From Actinomycetes bacterium (GTDB lineage: Bacteria > Actinomycetota > Actinomycetes > Actinomycetales > Cellulomonadaceae): a DNA stretch of 29,972 nt. The notes below the pieces were generated by a model, which did no database searches, was not told where the DNA came from, and was given only the letters and a program-made list of their open reading frames with translations. Where the stretch lies: contig JAEYUL010000010.1 of assembly GCA_023432565.1 (NCBI GenBank), positions 1-29,972 on the forward strand. The letters are read 5' to 3'. Positions 6,845-14,496 of the stretch are shown in pieces; positions within the stretch are counted from its first letter, which is position 1, and each line of letters starts with the position of its first letter. The translations under genes were made by a program, and so were the position numbers.

Positions 6845-9800
6845 GTGCAGCTGCTGCTCCTCGTCCACCTCGCAGCAGCCCTCGTTGCGCCCACTCTCAT
6901 CAGGCTGTGGGGACGCAAGGCGTTCTGGGCCCTCGCCGCGGCGCCCGCCTCCGCCGCCGTCTGGGCGCTGAGCTGGACCGCGCAGGTCCAGCGCGGCGAC
7001 GGTCCGGTCGAGAGCGCTCAGTGGATCCCCGCGCTCGGCCTCGACCTGACGTTCCGGCTCGACACGCTCTCGTGGCTCATGACGCTCGTCGTCGGCGGGG
7101 TCGGCGCGCTCGTGCTGATCTACTGCGCGGCGTACTTCTCGGCCTCGGCGCAGGGGCTCGGTCGGTTCGGCGCGGTGTTCGTCGCGTTCGCAGGAGCGAT
7201 GCTCGGCCTCGTCACGGCCGACGACATGATCCTGATGTTCATCTTCTGGGAGCTGACCACGGTCACCTCCTACCTGCTGATCGGTCACTACAGCGACCGC
7301 AAGGCGAGCCGTCGCGCCGCGATGCAGGCGATCGTCATCACCACCGCGGGCGGGCTCGCGATGCTCGTCGGCGTGGTCCTGCTCGGGCAGGCCGCGGGGA
7401 CGTACCGGCTCAGCGAGGTGATCGCGAACCCGCCCAGCGGCACGGCCGTGACCGCCGCGATCGCGTGCCTGCTCGCGGGTGCGGCGACGAAGTCCGCGCT
7501 GCTGCCGTTCCACTTCTGGCTGCCCGCGGCGATGGCTGCGCCGACGCCCGTCTCGGCGTACCTGCACGCCGCGGCGATGGTCAAGGCGGGGGTGTACCTC
7601 GTCGCGCGGTTCGCGCCGGCGTTCTCGCAGCACGAGCTGTGGCGGTGGACCATCGTCGTGCTCGGCTGCGGGACCTTGCTGCTCGGCGGCTACCGCGCGT
7701 TGCGGCAGCACGACCTCAAGCTCGTCCTCGCGTTCGGCACCGTGAGCCAGCTCGGCCTGATCACGCTGCTCGTCGGACTCGGGACGCGCGCCACCGCGCT
7801 CGCCGGCCTGGCGATGCTCGGCGCGCACGCGATGTTCAAGGCGACGCTGTTCCTGGTCGTCGGCGTGGTCGACGCCGCGACCGGCACCCGTGACCTGCGG
7901 CGGCTGTCCGGTGTCGGCAGAGAGCTCAAGCTCACGGCGCTCGCGGGCGCGCTCGGCACCGCGAGCATGATCGGGCTGCCGCCCTTCGCGGGGTACGTGG
8001 CCAAAGAGGCCGGGCTCGAGGCGATCGAGCACCTGCAGGACGACGCCGTCGGGCTGAGCGTCCTGGTCAGCGTCGCGATCGGCTCGGTGCTGACCGTCGC
8101 GTACGGCCTGCGCCTGTGGTGGGGTGCCTTCGCGACGAAGCGCGCGGTCATCCCCGAGTCGGCGGTCGCCCACGAGGCCGTGGCGACCCAGGCCGACGGC
8201 GCGCGCAGCCCCGGTTCGACGAGCCGGGTGGCCACGCAGCCGGACGCCGAGCCCGCGGCGATCTCCCACCCGTCGTTGCTGCTGGTCTGGCCCGCGATGA
8301 TCCTCGGGGTGCTGGGGCTGGCCGTCGCGCTCCTGCCGCAGCTCGGCGAGCACCTGCTCAGCCCGTACGCCTCCACGCTCCCCGTCGGCGAGCCCGGGCA
8401 CCTCGCGCTGTGGGTCGGGTTCACCCCGACGCTCGTGCTGACGCTCGGGATCCTGCTCGTCGGCGCCGTGCTGTTCGCGGTGCGGGAGCGGGTCGAAGCC
8501 GTGCAGGGGCGGCTGTCCTATCGAGGACCCGACGCGGACCGCATCTACCGCCGGTCGATGCGACGCCTCGACGACGTCGCGGCGGACGTGACCGCGGCGA
8601 CGCAGCGTGGCTCGTTGCCGCTGTACGTCGGGGTCGTGCTCGTCGTCTTCACGTTCGGCGTCAGCACGAGCCTGATCGCGGGCACGCGGATGCCGCAGTC
8701 CGTGACCGGCTGGGACCACCCCGCGCAGGTGCTGTTCGCGGCCGCGGTGATCGTCTCCGCGATCCTCGTCGCGCGCGCCCGCCGCCGCCTCAAGGCGGTG
8801 ATCCTGCTCGGGATCGGCGGCTACGCGGTGGCGGGACTCTTCCTGCTGCAGGGGGCGCCCGATCTGGCCCTCACGCAGGTCCTCACCGAGACGGTCACGC
8901 TCGTCGTGTTCGTGCTCGTGCTGCGCCGGATCCCGCCGTACTTCTCCGACCGCCCCCTCGTGGCGTCCCGGTGGCTGCGGCTTGCCATCGGGCTGGCGGT
9001 CGGCCTGACGGTCGCGGGCATCGCGCTGGTCGCCCCGTCGGCGCGGATCCACGCCCCTGTCACCGAGCACTTCGCCGAGGAGGCCGTGACCTGGGGCGGC
9101 GGCAAGAACATCGTCAACGTCACGCTCGTCGACATCCGCGCGTGGGACACGATGGGCGAGATCTCCGTGCTGCTGGTCGCGGCGACCGGCGTCGCCTCGC
9201 TCGTGTTCCTCTCGCGGCGCACGGGGCAGATCTTCCGCGCGCGGGACGCGAAGCCCGAGCGTGCGGTCTGGGCGGGGCTGGACCCGATGGCGGCGCTGCG
9301 GCGCGGCACGGACCAGGCGCGCATCGACGCGCCGACGACGAACCGGGAGTGGCTGCGCGCGGGTGTGACGCTCGCACCCCAGCGGCGCTCGGTGATCTTC
9401 GAGGTCGTCGTGCGGCTGCTGTTCCACAGCATGGTCGTGTACTCGGTCTTCCTGCTGTTCAGCGGGCACAACCAGCCGGGCGGCGGGTTCGCCGCGGGTC
9501 TGGTCACGGGCATCGCGCTGACGGTGCGGTACCTGGCGGGCGGGCGTTACGAGCTCGGGGAGGCAGCTCCCGTGCAGCCGGGTGTGCTGCTCGGCACGGG
9601 CCTGTTCCTGTCCGCGGGTGTCGGGCTCGTCGGGCTGCTCGCGGGGGGCTCGGTCCTGCGCTCGTGGATCGTGGACCTGCACCTGCCGCTGCTCGGGGAC
9701 GTGCACCTGGTGACGAGTCTGTTCTTCGACATCGGCGTGTACCTGGTCGTCGTCGGGCTCGTGCTGGACATCCTGCGCTCGCTCGGCGCCGAGCTGGACC

Positions 9801-9874
9801 GGCGCGCCGAGACCGGCGAGGACCCGCCGTTCGACTCGAGCACTTCCCGTGCCGGGGACGAGGTGTCGCGATGA
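6845..9874 (+). CDS. mnhA: Mrp-type Na+/H+ antiporter subunit A fused to subunit B
   Basis: 1009-aa membrane protein, the large subunit of the Mrp/Mnh cation/proton antiporter, related to complex I NuoL. The NuoL-like part carries the ion-path residues: Glu136 in FWELTT, Lys216 in GAATKSALLPFHFWLP, and Lys247 in LHAAAMVKAG. These correspond in context to the essential Glu and Lys of characterised MrpA proteins. An MbhD/DUF4040 segment follows at about 638-700 (LQGAPDLALTQVLTET), then an MbhE segment near 755-775 (VDIRAWDTMGE). The MnhB domain runs from about 851 to the end (LLFSGHNQPGGGFAAGL), so no separate mnhB exists. GTG 6845 is chosen because GGAG lies 9 nt upstream and the first helix begins immediately after. 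Upstream in-frame codons read through repeats. It overlaps mnhC by ATGA. Confidence 0.95.
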   Translation: MQLLLLVHLAAALVAPTLIRLWGRKAFWALAAAPASAAVWALSWTAQVQRGDGPVESAQWIPALGLDLTFRLDTLSWLMTLVVGGVGALVLIYCAAYFSASAQGLGRFGAVFVAFAGAMLGLVTADDMILMFIFWELTTVTSYLLIGHYSDRKASRRAAMQAIVITTAGGLAMLVGVVLLGQAAGTYRLSEVIANPPSGTAVTAAIACLLAGAATKSALLPFHFWLPAAMAAPTPVSAYLHAAAMVKAGVYLVARFAPAFSQHELWRWTIVVLGCGTLLLGGYRALRQHDLKLVLAFGTVSQLGLITLLVGLGTRATALAGLAMLGAHAMFKATLFLVVGVVDAATGTRDLRRLSGVGRELKLTALAGALGTASMIGLPPFAGYVAKEAGLEAIEHLQDDAVGLSVLVSVAIGSVLTVAYGLRLWWGAFATKRAVIPESAVAHEAVATQADGARSPGSTSRVATQPDAEPAAISHPSLLLVWPAMILGVLGLAVALLPQLGEHLLSPYASTLPVGEPGHLALWVGFTPTLVLTLGILLVGAVLFAVRERVEAVQGRLSYRGPDADRIYRRSMRRLDDVAADVTAATQRGSLPLYVGVVLVVFTFGVSTSLIAGTRMPQSVTGWDHPAQVLFAAAVIVSAILVARARRRLKAVILLGIGGYAVAGLFLLQGAPDLALTQVLTETVTLVVFVLVLRRIPPYFSDRPLVASRWLRLAIGLAVGLTVAGIALVAPSARIHAPVTEHFAEEAVTWGGGKNIVNVTLVDIRAWDTMGEISVLLVAATGVASLVFLSRRTGQIFRARDAKPERAVWAGLDPMAALRRGTDQARIDAPTTNREWLRAGVTLAPQRRSVIFEVVVRLLFHSMVVYSVFLLFSGHNQPGGGFAAGLVTGIALTVRYLAGGRYELGEAAPVQPGVLLGTGLFLSAGVGLVGLLAGGSVLRSWIVDLHLPLLGDVHLVTSLFFDIGVYLVVVGLVLDILRSLGAELDRRAETGEDPPFDSSTSRAGDEVSR

Positions 9875-10404
9875 TCGACATGGCCCCGAACCTCACGCTC
9901 GTCGTCGCGATCGCGGTGCTGTTCGCCGCGGGCGTGTACCTGGTGCTCGAGCGCTCGCTGTCGCGCGTGCTGATCGGGCTGATCCTGCTGGGCAACGGCG
10001 CGAACCTGCTCTTCCTGGTCGCGGGCGGGCGCGCGGGACGCCCGCCGATCGTCGGGACGGCCGACGAGCGGCAGATGTCGGACCCGCTCCCGCAGGCGAT
10101 GGTGCTCACCGCGATCGTCATCACCCTCGGCATGACCGCGTTCCTGCTCGCGATGGCCTACCGGTCCTGGCAGCTGCAGCGGCACGACGAGGTCCAGGAC
10201 GACGTCGAGGACCGGCGTATCGCGCGCCTCGCCGCGATCGACGAGCGCGCGGTCACCGACGCCGACACCGAGGCCACCCGCCAGTCGCTGGACGAGGAGG
10301 CGCAGGAGGCGCGCGACGAGGTCGACGACGGCCTCGTGCACGACGAACGCCCCGACGACGAACGCCCCGACGACGACCGCCGTGACCAGGAGGTGACACC
10401 GTGA
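9871..10404 (+). CDS. mnhC: Na+/H+ antiporter subunit C with long acidic tail
   Basis: 177-aa NuoK-like subunit of the Mrp complex. It has three membrane helices in about the first 100 residues, including GLILLGNGANLLFLVAGG and DPLPQAMVLTAIVITLGMTA, which are typical MnhC signatures. The usual length is about 110-130, and the excess is a charged cytoplasmic tail from about residue 105. The tail ends in DERPDDERPDDDRRD, encoded by a 15-bp near-tandem repeat (about 10341-10380). The ATG overlaps the mnhA stop, with GAGG 7 nt upstream. The in-frame ATG at 9880 is an alternative. Confidence 0.93.
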   Translation: MIDMAPNLTLVVAIAVLFAAGVYLVLERSLSRVLIGLILLGNGANLLFLVAGGRAGRPPIVGTADERQMSDPLPQAMVLTAIVITLGMTAFLLAMAYRSWQLQRHDEVQDDVEDRRIARLAAIDERAVTDADTEATRQSLDEEAQEARDEVDDGLVHDERPDDERPDDDRRDQEVTP

Positions 10405-11990
10405 GCGACTGGACCTGGGTCGTGCCGCTGCCGGTCGTCATCCCGCTGTTCGCCGCGGGCCTGACGCTCGCGCTGTACCGGCGCCCGCGCGTCCAGCCGA
10501 TCGTCTCGGTCAGTGCGCTCGCGCTCGTGCTGGTGGCCTCGGTGACGCTGCTCGTCCTTGCCGACGACGGCCCGTTGGTCGTCGACGTGGGCGGCTGGGC
10601 GGCACCCGTCGGCATCAACCTCGTCGCGGACCGGCTCTCGGCACTCATGCTGAGCGTGTCGTCGGCGGTCACGCTCTGCGTCCTGCTCTACTCGCTCGCG
10701 CAGGGCCGGGACGACGACGAGGAGTCCGCGCCCGTCTCGATCTACCACCCGACGTTCCTGGTGCTCGCGGCGGGCGTCGCGAACGCGTTCCTGTCGGGCG
10801 ACCTGTTCAACATCTACGTCGGCTTCGAGATCCTGCTCGCGGCGTCGTTCGTGCTCATCACGCTCGGCGGCACGCGCGACCGGATCCGCGCAGGCACGAT
10901 CTACATCGTCGTCGCGCTGCTGTCCTCGGTGCTGTTCCTCGTCGCGATCGCGGCCGTCTACGCGGCGACCGGCACGGTCAACCTCGCGCAGCTCGCGCTG
11001 CGCCTGCCGGAGATCGACCCCGGCACACGCCTGACGCTGCAGGTCCTCCTGCTGCTCGCGTTCGCCGTCAAGGCGGCCATCTTCCCGCTCTCGGCGTGGC
11101 TGCCCGACTCCTACCCGACCGCACCCGCACCCGTCACGGCGGTGTTCGCCGGCCTGCTGACGAAGGTCGGGGTCTACGCGATCATCCGCACGCAGACGCT
11201 GCTGTTCCCGGGCGGTGAGCTCGACGACGTCCTGATGTGGGCGGCGCTGGCGACGATGCTCGTCGGGATCCTCGGTGCGGTCGCGCAGGACGACATCAAG
11301 CGACTGCTGTCCTTCACGCTGGTCAGCCACATCGGCTTCATGCTGTTCGGCATCGCGCTGTCGTCGCAGGCCGGGTGGACCGCGGCGATCTTCTACGTCG
11401 TGCACCACATCACCGTCCAGACGGCTCTGTTCCTCGTCGTGGGGCTCGTGGAACGCGTCGGCGGGTCGACGTCCCTGACCCGACTGGGCGGGCTCGCGAA
11501 GGTCGCGCCCGTGCTCGCGATCTTGTTCTTCGTGCCCGCCATGAACCTCGGGGGCATCCCGCCGCTGTCCGGGTTCCTCGGCAAGCTCGGCCTGCTGCAG
11601 GCGGGTGTCGCCGCCGGCACGCCATTGGCCTACGTGCTCGTCGTCGGATCGGTGCTCACCTCGCTGCTGACGCTGTACGCACTGGTCAAGGCGTGGAACA
11701 AGGCGTTCTGGCAGTCGCCGCACGACGACCCACGGCCGGTGCGCATGCCGTTCGGGATGGTCGGGCCGACCGCCGCGCTGATCGGCATCGGGCTGGCGCT
11801 GACGTTCGCGGCCGGTCCGCTGTACGCGTACACCGAGCGTGCGGCGAGCGCACTCACGCTGCGGACCACGTACGTCTGGGCGGTCCTGCCGGACGGTGAG
11901 CGCGGCGACGGCGAGTCCGCCGACGTCAGCGAGGAGCAGACGGACCAGGGTGCGCTCGTGCCCGCCGACGAGGCAGGGGAGGACGAGTGA
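10401..11990 (+). CDS. mnhD: Na+/H+ antiporter subunit D
   Basis: 529-aa NuoN/NuoM-like membrane subunit with about 14 predicted helices. Conserved ion-path residues are visible: Glu143 in YVGFEILLAASF, Lys224 in FAVKAAIFPLSAWLPDSYP, and Lys255 in LLTKVGVYA. The HITVQTALFLVVGLVER stretch and PPLSGFLGKLGLL are also typical of MnhD. A short acidic tail (about 35 residues) follows the last helix. The GTG at 10401 has GGAGG at 10389-10393 and overlaps the mnhC stop as GTGA. Together with MnhA it forms the antiporter's proton/sodium translocating core. Confidence 0.95.
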   Translation: MSDWTWVVPLPVVIPLFAAGLTLALYRRPRVQPIVSVSALALVLVASVTLLVLADDGPLVVDVGGWAAPVGINLVADRLSALMLSVSSAVTLCVLLYSLAQGRDDDEESAPVSIYHPTFLVLAAGVANAFLSGDLFNIYVGFEILLAASFVLITLGGTRDRIRAGTIYIVVALLSSVLFLVAIAAVYAATGTVNLAQLALRLPEIDPGTRLTLQVLLLLAFAVKAAIFPLSAWLPDSYPTAPAPVTAVFAGLLTKVGVYAIIRTQTLLFPGGELDDVLMWAALATMLVGILGAVAQDDIKRLLSFTLVSHIGFMLFGIALSSQAGWTAAIFYVVHHITVQTALFLVVGLVERVGGSTSLTRLGGLAKVAPVLAILFFVPAMNLGGIPPLSGFLGKLGLLQAGVAAGTPLAYVLVVGSVLTSLLTLYALVKAWNKAFWQSPHDDPRPVRMPFGMVGPTAALIGIGLALTFAAGPLYAYTERAASALTLRTTYVWAVLPDGERGDGESADVSEEQTDQGALVPADEAGEDE

Positions 11991-12547
11991 GCCTGCACGC
12001 ACGCCGCGCGCGACGACTGCCCTGGGGGACCGTCGTCTGGCTGACCGTCGTCTGGGTGTTCCTGTGGGGCGACCTGAGCGTGGCGAACGTCGTCGCGGGC
12101 GTGGTGCTCGCGCTGCTCGTGACGCTCGGGCTGCGGATGACGCCGGTGGACTTCCACGGCCGGATCCGCCCGTGGGGCGTGGTGCGGCTGCTCGCCCGGT
12201 TCGCGTGGGACCTGGTGCGCGCGTCGTTCGAGGTCGCGCTCATCGCACTGCGGCCGGGCCACACGCCGCACGGTGCGGTGATCGGCGTGCAGCTGCGCAG
12301 CCACTCCGACCTCTACCTGACGATGGTCGCCGAGCTGTGCTCGCTCGTCCCGGGCTCGCTCGTGGTCGAGGCGCACCGCCTCACCGGGCGGCTGTACCTG
12401 CACGTGCTGGACGTCGAGGCGTCCGGTGGCATCGAGGCGGCGCGCCAGTCGGTGCTCGACCAGGAGGAGCGCGTGCTGCGCGCGTTCGCGTCCGACGCGG
12501 AGCTGCGCGCCGCGGGACTGCTCGACCGGGCGGAGGTGCACTCATGA
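11987..12547 (+). CDS. mnhE: Na+/H+ antiporter subunit E
   Basis: 186-aa subunit with two N-terminal membrane helices and a cytoplasmic ferredoxin-like domain. Family landmarks are LWGDLSVANVVAGVVLALLV near residues 25-45, SLVPGSLVVEAH and LYLHVLDVE. The GTG start follows GGGGAGG by 4 nt and overlaps the mnhD stop as GTGA. MnhE is needed for assembly of the characterised Mrp complexes. Confidence 0.93.
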   Translation: MSLHARRARRLPWGTVVWLTVVWVFLWGDLSVANVVAGVVLALLVTLGLRMTPVDFHGRIRPWGVVRLLARFAWDLVRASFEVALIALRPGHTPHGAVIGVQLRSHSDLYLTMVAELCSLVPGSLVVEAHRLTGRLYLHVLDVEASGGIEAARQSVLDQEERVLRAFASDAELRAAGLLDRAEVHS

Positions 12548-12936
12548 CGTGGGTCGTGGTGGCGTGCGGGGTGATGATCGCCGTGGGTGCCGCGTTGGCG
12601 ATCGTGCGCGCGGAGAAGGGCCCGTCGATGCTCGACCGGACCGTCGCGCTCGACGTGACGGTCACGGCCGTGATCGCGTCGTTCGCCCTCTACGCCGCGT
12701 TGCAGCGGCGCACCGACGTGGTGCCCGTGCTGGTCGTGCTGTCGCTCGTCGGGTTCGTCGGGTCGGTGACGATCGCGCGGTTCGCGGCCGTCGAGCCCGT
12801 CGGGGAGGGCCGCGTGCGCACGCGCGAGGAGGTCGCCGCCGAGGAGGCCGCGCGCCGCGAGGCGGAGGAGGCCGAGCTGCGGGCCGGGCTGGACCGGTCC
12901 GAGCACGGCGGGCCTGCGGACGGGGAGGTCCGATGA
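12544..12936 (+). CDS. mnhF: Na+/H+ antiporter subunit F, with charged C-terminal extension
   Basis: 130-aa protein with three membrane helices in the first 82 residues. RAEKGPSMLDRTVALDVTV and VLSLVGFVGSVTIARF are the conserved MnhF segments. Typical MnhF proteins are about 90 residues. The extra 45 or so residues here are rich in Glu, Ala and Arg (EEVAAEEAARREAEEAE) and look helical or coiled-coil. The ATG follows GGAGG by 7 nt and overlaps mnhE by ATGA. Confidence 0.93.
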   Translation: MTWVVVACGVMIAVGAALAIVRAEKGPSMLDRTVALDVTVTAVIASFALYAALQRRTDVVPVLVVLSLVGFVGSVTIARFAAVEPVGEGRVRTREEVAAEEAARREAEEAELRAGLDRSEHGGPADGEVR

Positions 12937-13319
12937 GCGCGTGGGACACGGTCGCGGACGTCGTCTCGGTCGTCTGCATGCTCGGCGGCTCGTTCCTGGT
13001 GCTCGCGGCGGGGGTCGGCGTCCTGCGGTTCCCCGACCTGCTGGCCCGCATGCACGCCGGCACGAAGCCTCAGGTGCTCGGTCTGGTCCTGGTGCTCGTC
13101 GGCCTGGGGTTGCGGCTGCGCTCGGGGGGTGCCGTGTGGGCGCTCGTGCTGGTCGCGGTGTTCGGCCTGCTCACGGCACCTGTCGCGGCGCACATGGTGG
13201 GCCGTGCGGGGTACCGCACGGGCAAGGTGCGCAGCGACCTGCTGGTCACGGACGAGCTGACGCGTGACCTGGCGGAGGCGCGCACGCGCGACCAGTCGGA
13301 CCCCGGGCCCCAGTCCTGA
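12933..13319 (+). CDS. mnhG: Na+/H+ antiporter subunit G
   Basis: 128-aa final subunit of the Mrp operon, with three membrane helices. The hallmark GVLRFPDLLARMHAGTKPQ is at about residues 29-47, followed by a conserved helix (VLGLVLVLVGLGLRL) and a cytoplasmic tail of about 40 residues ending in DQSDPGPQS. The ATG follows GGGGAGG by 4 nt and overlaps mnhF by ATGA. A hairpin about 55 nt past the stop probably ends the operon. Confidence 0.94.
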   Translation: MSAWDTVADVVSVVCMLGGSFLVLAAGVGVLRFPDLLARMHAGTKPQVLGLVLVLVGLGLRLRSGGAVWALVLVAVFGLLTAPVAAHMVGRAGYRTGKVRSDLLVTDELTRDLAEARTRDQSDPGPQS

Positions 13320-13320
13320 C

Positions 13321-13380
13321 GCGCGTCGCTCGGCCCTGACGCGCGCGCTCGGCCCTGGGGCGCGTCGCTCGGCCCTGACG
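13321..13380. repeat. Three tandem 20-bp repeats after mnhG
   Basis: Three adjacent 20-bp units (13321-13340, 13341-13360, 13361-13380) share a GCGCTCGGCCCTG or GTCGCTCGGCCCTG core with a few substitutions. They start one base after the mnhG stop codon and end inside the terminator hairpin. Confidence 0.75.
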
Positions 13381-13401
13381 AGCCGCCGCGCGGCCCGTCA
13401 G
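13375..13401. terminator. Bidirectional hairpin between mnhG and the ABC ATPase
   Basis: CTGACGAGCCGC (13375-13386) pairs with GCGGCCCGTCAG (13390-13401) around a CGC loop, giving 11 of 12 pairs with one A-C mismatch. There is no U tract, which is common in actinobacteria. The right arm includes the stop codon of the minus-strand ATPase, so the element serves both converging genes. Confidence 0.6.
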
Positions 13402-14084
13402 CGGATGGAGGTGCGGTCCTTCGGGCGAGCCACGAGCCGCCCGTTCTCGAGCTCGACCACGCGATCGGCGAGCCGGGCCAGCTCGGGATCGGCGGTGGCG
13501 ACGACGACGGCGACGCCGACGTCGCGTGCCGTCGCCACCAGCAGCCCGAACAGCGCGAGGGCGTGCCACGGGTCGAGCCCCGAGGTCGGGTCGTCAGCGA
13601 GGACCGCACGGGGCTGGTGCACGAGCGCCCGAGCGACCGCGGCCCGCTGCCGCTGACCGACCGACACCGCGTCCGGCAGGCGGTTCGCGCCCGCGCCGAC
13701 GAAGAGCCGGTCGAGCAGCGCCTCGGCGTGCTCGCGGGCGAGGTCGGCGGGGACGTTCATGCGCAGCAGCGGGAGCTCGACGTTCTCGACGAGTGTCAGC
13801 TCGGGCAGCAGCTCGTCGTCGGGGAAGACCAGCCCGAGCGTGCGCAGGCGGGTCGCGGCGAGCTCGTGGGGCCGCAGCTCGGCCAGGTCGACGCCGTCGA
13901 GCCGCACCCGGCCAGCAGCGGGCTTGGCGAGGCCCGCGAGGCACTGCAGCATCGTGGTGGTGCCCGACCGCAGCGGCCCGAGCAGGGCCACGGCCTCGCC
14001 CGCGGCGACCTCGAGGTGGGCGCCGAGCAGCTCGGCAGGTGATCCGGCGCGAGCGACGAGGTCGCGGGCGGAGAGCACAGACAT
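13398..14084 (-). CDS. LolD/MacB-type ABC ATPase with degenerate catalytic motifs
   Basis: 228-aa protein with the full length and order of a LolD/MacB-family nucleotide-binding domain, but the catalytic residues are changed. The Walker A loop is GPLRSGTTT (36-44), with Thr42 in place of the essential Lys. The Q-loop VFPDDELLPELT has Pro88 for Gln. The signature is VSVGQ (140-144) rather than LSGGQ. The Walker B end is LADDPTSGLD, with Asp165 for the catalytic Glu. The switch region ATADPEL has Ala198 for His. The D-loop and surrounding fold are preserved and the frame is intact, so this is not a decayed pseudogene. ATG 14084 (GAGG 4 nt upstream) is preferred over longer in-frame starts. No permease gene is adjacent. 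It may be a non-hydrolysing partner or regulator; the function is unknown. Confidence 0.85.
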   Translation of the reverse strand: MSVLSARDLVARAGSPAELLGAHLEVAAGEAVALLGPLRSGTTTMLQCLAGLAKPAAGRVRLDGVDLAELRPHELAATRLRTLGLVFPDDELLPELTLVENVELPLLRMNVPADLAREHAEALLDRLFVGAGANRLPDAVSVGQRQRAAVARALVHQPRAVLADDPTSGLDPWHALALFGLLVATARDVGVAVVVATADPELARLADRVVELENGRLVARPKDRTSIR

Positions 14085-14178
14085 GGCGCCTCGCAGCGGT
14101 GCATGGAGAGTGCATCGGTCAGCGGTCAACAGGTCGCCCGGAGGGACCCGCTGCGAGGCATCCTGGCGGGTGAGTTGT

Positions 14179-14190
14179 GGACGCGCGTCC
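14179..14190. promoter_or_regulatory. Perfect 12-bp palindrome, candidate operator
   Basis: GGACGCGCGTCC is exactly self-complementary. It sits in the relatively AT-rich part of the divergent intergenic region, about 95 nt before the ATPase start and 306 nt before the oxidoreductase start. A dimeric regulator could bind it, but chance occurrence is not excluded in such GC-rich DNA. Confidence 0.3.
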
Positions 14191-14388
14191 CAGTTCAACG
14201 ATTAGGTGTGACGTGAAACCGGTGCACAGTGCCCGATATCGCCCAGCCGTCGCGCCGGAGCCCGGCACAGCAGCTCATCTCCCAACTCACCCAGCGATCA
14301 CTCCTGCTCACCGTGCCGTAGGCCGGAGCCGTCGCTGGGTCGCCGGGGAACGGTGAGGCGGGGGTTGCTCCGGGTTGCCGGGGGTGGG

Positions 14389-14418
14389 CCGTCGCCGTCG
14401 ACGGGTCGCCGGCGACGG
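14389..14418 (+). other. 9-bp hairpin upstream of the FAD oxidoreductase
   Basis: CCGTCGCCG (14389-14397) pairs perfectly with CGGCGACGG (14410-14418) around a 12-nt loop, followed by a run of G. It lies 78 nt before the start codon and could be a leader structure. No known riboswitch consensus is recognised. Confidence 0.4.
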
Positions 14419-14496
14419 GGGGTGGGGGGATCGTGGCTGGTGCGGGGGCGGTGGTTGGATGGCACGGGACGGAGCTCGGCGGCCGGGGAGGGCATC

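Larger units (their letters stand above)
14085..14496. other. 412-nt divergent intergenic region
   Basis: No convincing gene lies between the ABC ATPase and the FAD oxidoreductase. The part nearest the ATPase is less GC-rich (around 14170-14225) and probably holds promoters. It contains a 12-bp palindrome, and the part nearest the oxidoreductase holds G-rich sequence and a hairpin (both listed separately). A GCCGTCGC...GGGTCGCCGG segment appears twice (about 14328 and 14388). Confidence 0.5.

Noticed and set aside
6470..9706. 1078-aa minus-strand frame antisense to mnhA
   Set aside because: Low-complexity Arg/Asp/Glu/Gln/His composition typical of an antisense shadow. The plus strand has an unmistakable MnhA protein.
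13398..14084. Calling the ABC ATPase a pseudogene
   Set aside because: No frameshift or internal stop, normal length, start and terminator. Only the motif residues differ, so it is listed as an intact gene with changed catalytic sites.
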